From the NCBI GenBank assembly GCA_020746105.1, contig CM036632.1, positions 8,664,001 through 8,728,000 on the forward strand: a DNA stretch of 64,000 nt. The letters are read 5' to 3'. Below, piece by piece: positions 53,401-62,908 of this stretch. Both the position numbers and the translations under genes were made by a program. The notes beneath the pieces were generated by a model. It saw only the letters and a list, made by a program, of their open reading frames with translations, was not told where the DNA came from and did not search any database. Source of the DNA: Trogon surrucura (lineage: Eukaryota > Chordata > Aves > Trogoniformes > Trogonidae). How positions within the stretch are numbered: position 1 is the first letter of the stretch; each line of letters starts with the position of its first letter.

Positions 53401-56400
53401 TCTATGACTTCATCACCACCAAAGAGAATTTTGCAAAATGCTTTGCAGTGGGTTACCTGTAGTGACTCGTGCAGCCAGCACCTGTCTAGCCGGGCAAAAC
53501 TGCAGGCATGTTTCGAGTTCAAAATCCAAAGGATCAATTTCGATCAACACAGAATTTATTAGGGCTTTCCTTTTCTTAATTTCCTCTCCACATTCCATCT
53601 TTACAGACTGAATGTACAAATGAGTACAGGTGCTTATTCTACTTGCCACAAACCAGGGTAACTATGACATGGAGAATATAATGCAGACTTCTGGCTGAAA
53701 TAACAGAAGAGTATCTTCTGACGAGTATCTTCTGAGCCCCTCTTACATGATGTGTGTTACAGAGAGCGAACACTAAAAGACATTAAGCCTCTGCAGAACA
53801 GGATCACTGAGTGCTTTATCAAAACAGCAGCCACTTAGCTAGGAGAAAGCCCAGCTCCCATCCAGAAGGTAGCACTTACCCTGTCAAACGGGAGATTCAG
53901 CTGCAATTATTACTTTTTAGGAAAACACTTCACTGGTCAAATACCTTTGTGAAACTGTTACATGTCATGAGAAAGGTTGAAGACTTCATTAAAATATAAG
54001 AAATGAAACTACTACTTGCTGAGAAAAATACACTAGAGATGTAATGGGAAATCTAATGCATGACAGACGACTTTATTCTGTGTATTATCCTCAGCATCCA
54101 TGTTTCCCCCTGCTACAAGAATGTGATGCAAAAAGGACTGGAGGATATGAACAGAGGCGTGGAAACAAGGTGCTTTTCATGGCATAATTCTTTCGAATTT
54201 GGGGGTATGAGCATATGGCATAGTTTGGGAGTCAGTATATCACTTCAGCCACATGTGAAGTGGAAGAGGACCGTTATGTGAGGTGCTGATGGCACCGTGA
54301 AGAACACAGAGCAGTCACGTAGCCAGAGGACGTCAAATGTGATGTTTAGAGCTAGACTGCTTGGCATTCCTCGATGATACCCAGCAAAGCTTTTACTTTT
54401 CTAAGTGAATCTTATCCTTGGTGGATGCACGGTCTGAGTCGCACAGAAGAGAAAGAATTTTTAAAAAAAAAGTGCAGAAGGAAAAAAAAAAAGCAACATT
54501 GCAAAACATTTATCAGCCCTGAACCTCGTGAGCCTTTATGATCTTCATCAAGACAACAGAAGCTTTGGGGTTCACGTGGCTCTCCACTAGAGTGCTTGGC
54601 TGTGAAGAAACACGTCTCCTTCAGGAATTGTCACGTCTGTCATGCTAATACAAGGTACTGTTCTGAGAAGACAAACACATATGCTTTAAGAGACCAACGC
54701 TTTCACTGGAGAGGTTTCTACATGTCATTTTAGATGCTAAATGGACAAATTCTGACTGAACAGAATCTGAAAACAAATAGCAGAGTCTGATCATCTTTGC
54801 ACAGCTATTCTCAATCACAATACGAAACTGAGTCCCATCACTCAGTGAATTGTTTCAGAGAATACATTCTGTACTTTGACAACAAAACTCAATTTAATCT
54901 AGCAGTTGTAGTTTAATCTGTTTGAAGTAAATTGCTTTAAGCAATGGAAAAGAGCGATCAGAACAGTGTTGTCAAAACTGTCGTCACCAAAGGAATCAAA
55001 TTCATCTTGCTTTATCCTTGTTAAATCCAGTGAACTTATCAGGGAGGAATTTGGTCAAGCTGAATATTTTCTTCTTATGTTATTTTTTTGCCAGGAAACA
55101 GTTCACTTTGCTAATGAATTAAATCATTAGTTGCACAGCAGTCAACATTTATAGAAGGGAAAAAATGACATAAATTGACCTGCCTTTGACACATTCCTCC
55201 TATGCAACACGAATCAGGATAAACACAGGAAATATCTGCACAATGTGCATTGTTAAGCTGCAGATGTGTTTATAAACTATACGCAGAATTCATTTCCCAT
55301 TTTTCAGCTTAAATATGATGTGCTTGGTAATAGTCACACAAAACCACTGGTGATCAGGAGGTGGCAAAGCCATTAGGAAACTTTCTTCCATTCCCTTTCC
55401 CTGATCTATCATACTTTAAAATATAATATACTCCATTACAGAGCCTGATACAGCACCCTCTTTCTGTGATCGCTAATCAGAATGAGAAATCAGAGTTATA
55501 CTAATAAAAACACTTAAACATGGTTCAGTTTTAATGCTGAGACATGAATGCATTAGTCAGTTCTCCAGAGAGAAAAGATTTAAGAAAATAAGTCTTCTCC
55601 CTGGAGACATCTGACAGCAGATTGGATAAAGCACAGAAGAACTTACGGTAGCGAAAAAGAAATCAGCAACGGAATACACTGGACAACCTAATAGGTTTCT
55701 TTCATCTCTAATTTAAAAACGAAGCTTCTACAGACTGTTCTCGTATTTATGTCTGTTTGAAGTCTGCAACTATATCCAGCAGCTGGTGGTTTTTCTAGGT
55801 TTTCACTTTTCAGATTTTTCATATGCACTACATAATGCAAGAGAACCTATTTTAAATGTAATGTTGAAGTTGTTACGTTTCTGTATCACCTCCCAAATAA
55901 GATCCTGCAGATTTCTTTCCTACACAAATGCCTACTTTCAGTGTAACCGTCTCGCTTTCCTGATGTCCCCATCTGATTCTACAACTCCTCCTTTCCAGAC
56001 ATGGATGCATTTTTTCTCATCTCCTTTAGCTCCTCCATTGGTCCCATGATCTGACCTCCCTCCACCTCTCTCCTACTTAATTTTTCATTCTCTTCTCACT
56101 TGCCTTCTATCACCTTCAAAACATGAGAACCTTTAGTCTCTCTCATCAAAACCCTCACTCTTCATTCCCTCGTAATTCCCTCTCTTGCCTCCCAGGCTCA
56201 CTCACTGCTGGCTGCAGTCAGTTCAACTTTTCCTCCAGTGCCTCTTCCATTTGTCTTCCACCGGTTTATTCTATGGGAGCTGCCCTTTACAGGCTTTAAC
56301 GACCCATGTCTAGCCAAAATTCAAATCCAGTATTCTGTTCTCATCCATCACGATTTCAGTTCACTTAACCACAACTAATCCTGTTCCTCTCCTGTTCCCT

Positions 56401-59400
56401 CATGAATTCCATGAATCTGTCTACTCCCCTAATTTTCAAGCTATCTTCTGGTCTGTTTGTCACAGGATCCCTTCTCCCTGTCCCAAACCTTCTTGGGGTT
56501 TCTAAAGACTCCAGTTTTGATTCTAATCATTTTAATGCAAAGTATAGCATGCTTTTTAGTCTGAATCCATATGGAACAATGCGTTTCTTATGAAACAGAA
56601 GTATAACTAGAAATTACGTATGTAAGTCAGGTAAGGAAACAGAACGTCCAAGTACAAGCACTCGGACAGTAGTGGAAAAGAACACTAATATTCAGTTACA
56701 TGGCAAACATAAAGAGCTATTGTTTCACTAGTTGTTGTTCAAAAGGAGGAAGAGATGATGTCACAGTGGAAAATTATCTTCTGACATAAGCTTGCTTTCC
56801 TAAACTTCGTTCCTCAGCAGTAGGACATCTCTCTCTATAACAATAAAAAACACTTAGTCTCTTTTTGATAAGATGTGCTCATTTTGATGAAGTTTCTACG
56901 TATCAGAAAATAATTGTTTTATCAGTTTACTATAAAGCAAAAAACAGATTCATAAAAAATCAATTTTCAGAACAGATACTTTCTAACCAAGATACCACTG
57001 AAGCTCTGCAAAATAGACAAAGTAACCTTAGATTTGTAGTGAGTTTGAAACCAAAATATTTCTAAGAATTATCTTATTTTTCCATTAAGTGCCGCTTTAG
57101 TGCCTTCAGAAACATGTAACATCTCTCAAGGACTATATTTTAAGCCAGCTGCAAGGCATGCCTTTTTCTAGTTAAAGGACATGTGCTTTCTTTAAAAAAA
57201 AACAAACACAAAACCAAATCAATATATATTATTCATCACACTTTTAATCAAATTTATGTTCAACCTATTCTTGGCTAGATAATGCAGATGTGATGGCAGG
57301 AATGATGTACGAAGATGTCATGCCATAACGACATGTAAATGAACCGTTTTCCTATTCCGCCTGATTATAAATACATACACACGCATCTATAAATCAAGCA
57401 GTTTACTGACACACACAAACCTTGTGAAGACTGAGCAAAAACCAAAATAACTTGCTGTTATTAAATGTACAGATCTAGATGTGAAATGCAAGTTTGGGGT
57501 GTCCATTCAAGCATGGTAAGCTCTGTGTATTTTTGGCTGTGCCAGGCATACATAGGTCAGTGGCAAATAGCACACAGGTATTTTTTACAAATTGTTTCAC
57601 AATGTCTGTTCTCCTATAGCACGTGCCTCTAACTGGAGGCAAATATCAGTAGTTGGAGAGAAGGTAGATCAAGACCCAAGATGAATAACAACCCACTAGT
57701 AACATAGAGTCCTCCTCACTTTGCTACCATTTTAACCTAGAACAATTTAATATATAACTCCAAAAGTACAAACCATGTTCCTCAGATGTGCATCATGTGC
57801 AAAAAAGGAGATATTTGCATTGTCATATTAACTGCCCGTCATATTACAAAACTGCAAGTAAGAGGGGGCTCAGCTGCAGGCATAAAAATATAGAGAAGCT
57901 CTATATTGGAAAGTGTGGATGACAGACAGAAAGTAGGAAAGAAGTAGGAAAAAAAATTACTTCCACAGCTGGAGAAAATAGCAAAACTGATGGAAAATCT
58001 CACAAATCCCAGGACCTAAACTCTTCCTAGGGGTCTGTGAGTTAGGCTATGGTGATACGGTGAGCTTTATTTTGCACAAGTTCTAATGCTTTTTCAAGCA
58101 TTCCCTATATACAATAAAGAATGACTCCCTAGATATGTTTATGCATACAGACACTGAAAACAAATTTATAAAAATATACGTAGCCAACAATTTTATAAGC
58201 TTATTGATGCTGAATACCAATGTTTTCCAATTAAATGGAATTTACATGGAATGTTAAAAATCTGAAATACAAAATGCACCTCTATTAGGATGCCAGCCCA
58301 CAAAAATAATTGAATAATGAAGTAAAATTCAAAGTCTTTATGTCTCTTTCAAATGAGTGATGCGTATTAATCTGTTTCTCTAAAATACAAGACTCTTTAG
58401 GCTATATACAACTGTATACTTTGTGGAGAACTTCTTGTGAATTAGAGATGGTCAGAATGATTAAGTGCGTGCAGTACACAATCTGGTCTGAATTACTGGA
58501 GAAAACAACATTCAAGACCAGATCCAAAACAACTCATGATACATTATTTCATATTACTGTGGTTGGTTTTCTTGCAGAAGATCAAATAAACAAATACAGC
58601 CTGCAAAATAAAAGGATGTAACTCCCTGCCAATGATTTGAACTGAAAACTAAAAACTAACCTCGAAACACTTTTCCTTCTCCGCTCGATGCAGAAGTTCA
58701 GCGATTCCAGGTAAGAGTACTGGAAAGATGTAATACTCTAAGTATTCTTGAGGAGAACCTGAGCAAAACAGTACAACCTCCACTTACAGGTAAGCACTTA
58801 GATTTCACAAAACCACAAACATCAGGTATCATAATCTAAGTATCAGTTATTTTATCAATACCAGCACAGCTTGAACTAAACAGATTCATTTAGTTCAGAT
58901 ACAGCCACGGATTTGTCTTCCTCTCTCTTGCTAAGACAATATAAACGCCAGTAAATTTCAAACTAAAGGTACATCAACAGTGCAAACCACAGTGTGCTTC
59001 AGAGATGTCAGACTTAGTTCTAAATGAGTAAACTCAGACACCAGAAACAGTTTAGCCACAGAAATGAAAAGTGATGTGAACTAATGTACCCTGACCGAAA
59101 GAAAAGCAAATTAGCTTGTGCTGAACTCAGTGCTGTTGCCGCTTTTGGTACCTATACTCATGCCCTTTACAACCTGCAGTAACTGAGTTGGTCATAAAAC
59201 TGAATTTCTAGACAGAGGAAAAAACAAAGGTTATATTTCAGCAGTGCCGTGATTTCTTTCTCATAATTACTTCCTATTTGCCAGATCCTTCAGAAATTAG
59301 AATATGACTCCATATACCAAATTTTTGCACCTTGGGAGGGCTGTCTGGGTTGGCATCTCTCTCTTATGTTGGACTGCACTGCCCTTGCATGAGGTCTACT

Positions 59401-61661
59401 TACCACACTTCCCAGGTGCTCACACGCGTGGGCATCACTGAGTTCCGTGCAGAAGAAAGCAAGAAAAATAATCACAAACCCTTGCCAGATGCAAGAAAAA
59501 TAATCACAGCAGGGTTCAAAATAATACCTCCTACTTACATGTTTTTGGATCAGGTGGTTCTGGAAAGGGGGCTCCCTCGGGTACGGGAAGCGACTGTTGG
59601 AAAACAGCATCAGCTACAGGGGCAGAATACAATTGTTCCATACGTAACGGCTGCCATATTCCTCCTTCCAAAGACACCTGCTCAAGGTAAATATAACCTA
59701 TATAAATACTCTGATCAGACTGTAAAAATATAGAGAAGTCAATTCAACAGGAAATATTATAAGGTCAGTTAAAAAAAAGGTAACTCTGTACGTGGTGCCC
59801 AAATTAATTCTAGAACTGCTGGGGACAAAGATTTGAAGTGGTTTGTCTTCTTAAGTTTTTCTGCCTGCCACACAAGTCTACCTATACCGAATGTATTTGG
59901 ACAAAAGTAGATTTCCAGCCACTTTGATCAGGATTAATTCCCCTAATTCCACTGGCTGCATCTAAGTGAGTTATCACATATGTGAAACTGGGGCGTAACT
60001 CCTTGACCGCGCTTGCTCCCCTCTCCTGTGTATTTCAGTGCTCAGTCTGCCTGGAAGCCCACCCAGAGGAGATCCCCACGCTCCTCAGAGCCCTGCCTGT
60101 GAAGCAGAAAGTCGTAGAAAAGACAGCAAGATGTACAAACCAAACGCAGCTGGTAATTAAATTTTAGGACAGTGCTACCCAAGTTGCTGTAAATAACAGC
60201 GATGATCTGGAATACTGCATTTGCTGATCCACAGAAGTTGTTAGCAAAGTGTAGTTTTGTTTTCACTTCATGAATGAGTCCATGCTGCGGGTACCTAATT
60301 TTCCCATTTAGTTATTTCAAATCTTTTAAAACCAGCCCAATGCAGATTTTTTACTTGAACTAAACTCACAGATGCATGGTTTGATTCAGGAACATCTGGA
60401 AATTGAGGCTGTTCTGCTTCATACTCTGAAAGTAAAAAAGAAATATAATATTTATCCTAGAAGACTTTAAAAATACATATATTTTTCCTCTAACCAAACT
60501 TTACTTTCCTAAGGTACTTGTTCTGGTTTGAAACAACAAAAATCAGTATGCAACAAGTATTTACCATGAAATCTAATGTTATAGAACAAATCTGAACTTT
60601 AGAGTTTTGGCTTGAGGGTCAAGGTTCTCAGCGACAAAAGAACCTTTATTGGGAGAAAGATTTTTAACAAATAATTATTTAACCAATAATAATTTAAAAT
60701 ATAAGGAAAATGCAGATGCTTGCACAGAATTAGCCATTGTTTCAGGAGTATGTAATAGTGCTTCTCTGTGAATTCCTCCATAAAGACAAAAGCAGTACAG
60801 GACCCACACAGATTACTGAGTGAATCAGGCTAAGAAAAATAAAGGAGGACAATGAGCATGATATGAAAAAAACTTAGAGATTACACAAACTAGAAAATTC
60901 TTACAGGCAAACTCAGCAGGTTTGCCCTCCTACCACTACAATTAGGTAGAATTACAATTAGGAAATTTACTGGCATCACTACTTCCACGTGTAGTTGTTG
61001 AGGACAGTAGCACAGATGCCTCAGCTGAGCCAGTAACTTTATTCCTACAACAGGAATGGCCAAATACCAACTTCAAGGCGTTTTAAAGTGGCAGGTGAGG
61101 AGAACCCCCTCTGGGCATCGCACAGCGACGGTGCTGCTCGCAGCCTGCGGGTCAGTCCCAGCGCTCGGATTTCAGGTGAAGCCCAAGACTGGGCTCGAAC
61201 GCAGTTCTGTGCTCTCTGGTCGGCACAGCGGCCGTGACCACGTCTCCGTTGTCCGGAGGCAACGGCCTCGCTCCGTTACCGGGACAACCCCGCTGGGCCG
61301 CAGCCGCGCAGGTAGAGCAGAGGCCCCGCCGCGGTCGCCTCAACGCGGACACCTGCGGCCCTGCCCGCACCGCAGACACACGCACGGCTCCGCTCCCGCC
61401 AGGAGAGGGTGGCGAGCAAAAGCGACGCAACGCTCGGGGGCGGGAGCGCTCTGGGGCCGGCTCTCGGCGGCGACCGGGCAGCGGGCGGCCCCGAAGAGCC
61501 CCGAGAGGCGGAGGCCGGCGCCGGCGGCCCCTCCCCGGGCAGGAGCGCGGAGCCGGGTGAGGGCCGGGGCCGCCCCGTTCCCCCGGCAGCGTGTGGGGGG
61601 TGTCGCTCCCACCTGCGCACACCCGCTCCCAGAGGCCGGGCTCCCCGCCGGCCGCCGCCAT
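38289..61661 (-). CDS. IQCK: IQCK, IQ motif-containing protein K (8 coding exons seen, 3' end missing)
   Basis: Minus-strand exons 61661-61613, 60425-60370, 59677-59539, 58758-58661, 52773-52721, 52609-52532, 43177-43093 and 38400-38289 join in a single frame with GT/AG borders, giving 223 codons plus one base. The product begins [20 protein letters not shown], matching the LWEQICKEYEAEQP start region of mammalian IQCK. Residues 84-135 ([19 protein letters not shown] through FLTEWLYNKNP) form a helix pair like the DPY-30/RIIa docking fold. Residues 178-188 are a textbook IQ motif (IQxxxRGxxxR), a calmodulin-type binding site. A charged coiled-coil-like tail follows (residues 190-223). The N-terminus is about 44 residues shorter than the long human form as I recall it. 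A ciliary or flagellar role is inferred from the docking domain and the promoter X-box. The last exon was not found. Confidence 0.92.
38401..43092 (-). other. IQCK: IQCK intron 7
   Basis: About 4.7 kb between the donor after 43093 (GTAAGAG) and the acceptor at 38401. It holds the 43-bp tandem duplication at 38412-38497 and a pyrimidine-rich stretch around 42.6-42.75 kb; no other feature was recognised. Confidence 0.85.
38412..38497. repeat. Perfect 43-bp tandem duplication at an IQCK acceptor
   Basis: The unit starting AAAATAGAAAATACAACTAA occurs twice without mismatch, at 38412-38454 and 38455-38497. In IQCK orientation it lies just 5' of the exon 8 acceptor, so the zone where the branch point would sit is doubled. 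Identity of the copies suggests a recent event or an assembly artefact. Confidence 0.95.
43093..43177 (-). CDS. IQCK: IQCK exon 7 (IQ motif)
   Basis: The 85-nt exon completes codon CA|T (histidine 158) and encodes [20 protein letters not shown] and QSFWRGYR. It is bounded by TTTTTAAG and GTAAGAG. It carries most of the IQ motif, finished by VR from exon 8. The [11 protein letters not shown] phrase is very close to mammalian IQCK. Confidence 0.95.
44601..44900 (-). mobile_element. CR1 LINE, truncated 3' end
   Basis: The plus strand reads CACAGGATCACAGAAAG, then GTTGGGTTGGAAGGGACCTT, TAAAGGCCATCTGCTCCAGC, 'CAACCTGCGCCAGTGTCTCACC' (shown in part) and 'ATTGCCCCTCGTCCTGTCGCAACAGA', the reverse complement of the chicken-repeat-1 3' end. 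The octamer-like 3' terminus (CTGTGATCCTGTGA in sense) is at 44601-44614. It is a 5'-truncated, non-functional copy; the 147-codon frame across it (44458-44901) is antisense noise. Confidence 0.93.
48405..48505. repeat. AT-rich simple repeat (ATATAA/TATA tract)
   Basis: About 100 bases made almost entirely of A and T with repeated TATATAAATATA blocks. Similar but shorter (TA)n tracts lie at 21784-21796, 30864-30877 and 45715-45737. Confidence 0.8.
52532..52609 (-). CDS. IQCK: IQCK exon 6
   Basis: The 78-nt exon (acceptor TTATCAG, donor GTAAG) completes asparagine 132 and encodes [20 protein letters not shown] and DWLKD. It closely matches the human NPKR...[15 protein letters not shown] region. 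It is separated from exon 5 by an intron of only 111 bp. Confidence 0.95.
52721..52773 (-). CDS. IQCK: IQCK exon 5
   Basis: The 53-nt exon, between acceptor TATCTTTAG and donor GTAAGTT, encodes [17 protein letters not shown] plus two bases. It forms the second helix of the DPY-30/RIIa-like docking unit and is nearly identical to the mammalian sequence. Confidence 0.95.
52774..58660 (-). other. IQCK: IQCK intron 4
   Basis: About 5.9 kb. It includes a pyrimidine-rich (plus strand) stretch at about 55.9-56.5 kb and a short 14-bp direct repeat at 53706-53733. No exon was recognised. Confidence 0.85.
58661..58758 (-). CDS. IQCK: IQCK exon 4
   Basis: The 98-nt exon, between GCTCAG and donor GTTAGT, completes cysteine 82 and encodes [20 protein letters not shown] then [12 protein letters not shown]. 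It is the first helix of the docking-like domain, with the YLxxxxxPxLxxG pattern typical of DPY-30/RIIa folds. Confidence 0.95.
58759..59538 (-). other. IQCK: IQCK intron 3
   Basis: 780 bp containing an 18-bp direct repeat (GCAAGAAAAATAATCACA at 59459-59476 and 59491-59508). Nothing else was recognised. Confidence 0.85.
59539..59677 (-). CDS. IQCK: IQCK exon 3
   Basis: The 139-nt exon, between TTGAGCAG and GTAAGTAG, encodes residues 36-81: [20 protein letters not shown] and then [20 protein letters not shown] and PPDPKT plus one base. It is the least conserved part of the protein compared with the human form but ends in the shared PKTCSP phrase. It is proline-rich and probably disordered. 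Confidence 0.88.
59678..60369 (-). other. IQCK: IQCK intron 2
   Basis: 692 bp with no feature I can support. Confidence 0.85.
60370..60425 (-). CDS. IQCK: IQCK exon 2
   Basis: The 56-nt exon, between TACTTTCAG and GTGAGTTT, completes glutamate 17 and encodes [18 protein letters not shown]. The EYEAEQP phrase is shared with mammals and fixes the frame and the junction to exon 1. Confidence 0.92.
60426..61612 (-). other. IQCK: IQCK intron 1
   Basis: About 1.2 kb from the donor GTGGGAG next to 61613. The half nearest exon 1 (about 61.1-61.6 kb) is CpG island and contains a cluster of RFX half-sites (61248-61288). Confidence 0.8.
61613..61661 (-). CDS. IQCK: IQCK exon 1 (start)
   Basis: The ATG occupies 61661-61659, with G at -3 and G at +4 (good initiation context). 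It encodes [16 protein letters not shown] plus one base, followed by donor GTGGGAG. Joining to exon 2 restores ...WERVCAEYEAEQP, matching the human WEQICKEYEAEQP. The frame is open further upstream but without another plausible start closer to the family sequence. Confidence 0.88.
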
Positions 61662-61671
61662 GCCGCCCCGC

Positions 61672-61685
61672 GTTGCCGCGGCAAC
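61672..61685. promoter_or_regulatory. Perfect X-box (RFX) palindrome
   Basis: GTTGCCGCGGCAAC is an exact palindrome fitting the RFX consensus GTNRCC-N(0-3)-RGYAAC with a 2-base spacer. RFX factors drive ciliary genes (established knowledge). It lies 10 bases 5' of the IQCK ATG in minus orientation and within the candidate KNOP1 first exon. Confidence 0.75.
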
Positions 61686-61689
61686 CGCT

Positions 61690-61767
61690 GCGCCGGGCCC
61701 CGCCGCGGGGCGCGCGCCGCCGCCTTCCCCTTCCGGGGCGGCGGGCGCTGCACGTGGGCCGCGGCAG
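61690..61767 (+). other. KNOP1: Probable non-coding first exon of KNOP1
   Basis: CGGCAG|GTAAGCGG gives a consensus donor after 61767 on the plus strand, and the coding exon has an acceptor at 62906-62907. The left end is nominal because the transcription start is unknown. If transcription began before 61660, an ATG there would open a frame out of phase with KNOP1 that stops in exon 2. Confidence 0.5.
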
Positions 61768-62459
61768 GTAAGCGGCGGCGGCGGCGGCCGGGGCGGATCG
61801 GCGGCCTCGGGGCCCGGCCTCGGCCCGCCCGCAGCATCCCCCGGCCCGCCGCCGGGTGGGGGCGGTGGGGCCGGGGCGGGCGGGGAGCGCGCCGGGCGGG
61901 AAGGGGCGGCCCCGCGGCGCTGCGCGCCTTCCATCCAGCGGGGCAGCGCGGAGCGGGCCGAGGGGCGACCCCCACAACCCCGCGGAACGGGGCTCGGTCG
62001 GTGGAGCCCGGCTCCGCGCCGGCGGGCAGGCCCGGAAGCGGCGGGCGGCAGCGGGCACCCCCCGGCCGGCTGTGTGAGCCGGCAGCAGCCCCGCGGGTAG
62101 CGGGCACGGGTGGGCTGGGCTGCGCTCAGGCCCTGACGGAGGGTGCTGGCAGGTGACTCGTACTTAAAGAACTGCCGCGGATTAGTTATTGATTAAAAAG
62201 TCAAGCAGGAATGAATGGGTGCCCTGGCAAAGGGCGGGAGTGTCAGCAGGTGGGTGCCCAAGGCCTCCGCTGTAACCTGCCCAGGGCACACACCTTATAC
62301 AGGTTATGCCCAGGGCACACACGTCCCGAGAAGGGGAACACCGGGGATGAGAACCTGCAAACAGAGGCAAGCGCCAGGGAGTGAGTGAGGTGCCTTAACG
62401 GGGTCTTGTAACGCCAGGCTGGCAGTAAAGCGAAGTTCAGTGTTACACAAGGGAAAAGT

Positions 62460-62570
62460 CATGCGTACGTTGCCTGATCTAGTTGAGAGGCTTCCCTGCC
62501 CGTGACAGAGAGGTTGGATTAAATGATCTCTAAGGTCCCTTCCAGCCTCGGCCATTCTGTGAGTCTATGT
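62460..62570 (+). mobile_element. CR1 LINE, short 3' fragment
   Basis: The order TTGCCTGATCTAGTTGAGAG, GGTTGGATTAAATGATCTCT, AAGGTCCCTTCCAGCC, CATTCTGTGAGTCTATG matches the CR1 3' end in plus orientation, including the terminal octamer-like repeats. It is inserted in the predicted first intron of KNOP1. Confidence 0.9.
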
Positions 62571-62736
62571 AAACTTACCAGTTTATGTATACGTCTATGC
62601 CCTGGGGTAGATAGTTCTGTGGAGGTGATCAGCAGCTGTCAAAAAAGAAACAAACAGAAAGTTACAAACTAACCAGGCCAGCACTGAAGAACAAGACAGA
62701 AAATGCCCTCCTGACCACTCCAGCAGACTGTATTTC

Positions 62737-62770
62737 CAGTGCTGCATGCAGTTCTGGTTCCCCCCATCAT
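62737..62770 (+). repeat. Possible additional CR1 fragment
   Basis: CAGTGCTGCATGCAGTTCTG then GTTCCCC resembles the CR1 phrase 'GTACTGCATCCAGTTCTGGGGTCCC'. It is short and diverged. Confidence 0.35.
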
Positions 62771-62908
62771 GGACTGTGAAATGGGAAGAAGAGTGTTGGG
62801 GACAAAGAGAGATACGGAACGGTCGCACAATAAAGGAAGACCAAGTAGACTAGAGCTTGTGTCCTGTTGTTGAAGCAGTGCGCTAACATCTTCATTTCAT
62901 TTTTTAGA

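Larger units (their letters stand above)
61100..62110. promoter_or_regulatory. Bidirectional CpG-island promoter of IQCK and KNOP1
   Basis: A dense CpG island covers the first coding exon of IQCK on the minus strand and the candidate first exon of KNOP1 on the plus strand. The two genes are head to head with start codons or first exons within about 100 bp. No TATA box is seen. An X-box palindrome (61672-61685), an ETS-like TTCCGG (61731-61736) and a CACGTG (61751-61756) lie between them. Long frames across the island on both strands are GC artefacts. Confidence 0.85.
61768..62907 (+). other. KNOP1: KNOP1 intron 1 (predicted)
   Basis: About 1.1 kb; the first 350 bases are CpG island and the rest contains a CR1 3' end (62460-62570) and perhaps a second old CR1 piece near 62737-62770. 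Confidence 0.5.

Noticed and set aside
61056-62156. 366-codon frame and several antisense frames in the second CpG island
   Set aside because: Same GC artefact. Only the short IQCK exon 1 segment within one of the minus-strand frames is supported, by homology and splicing.
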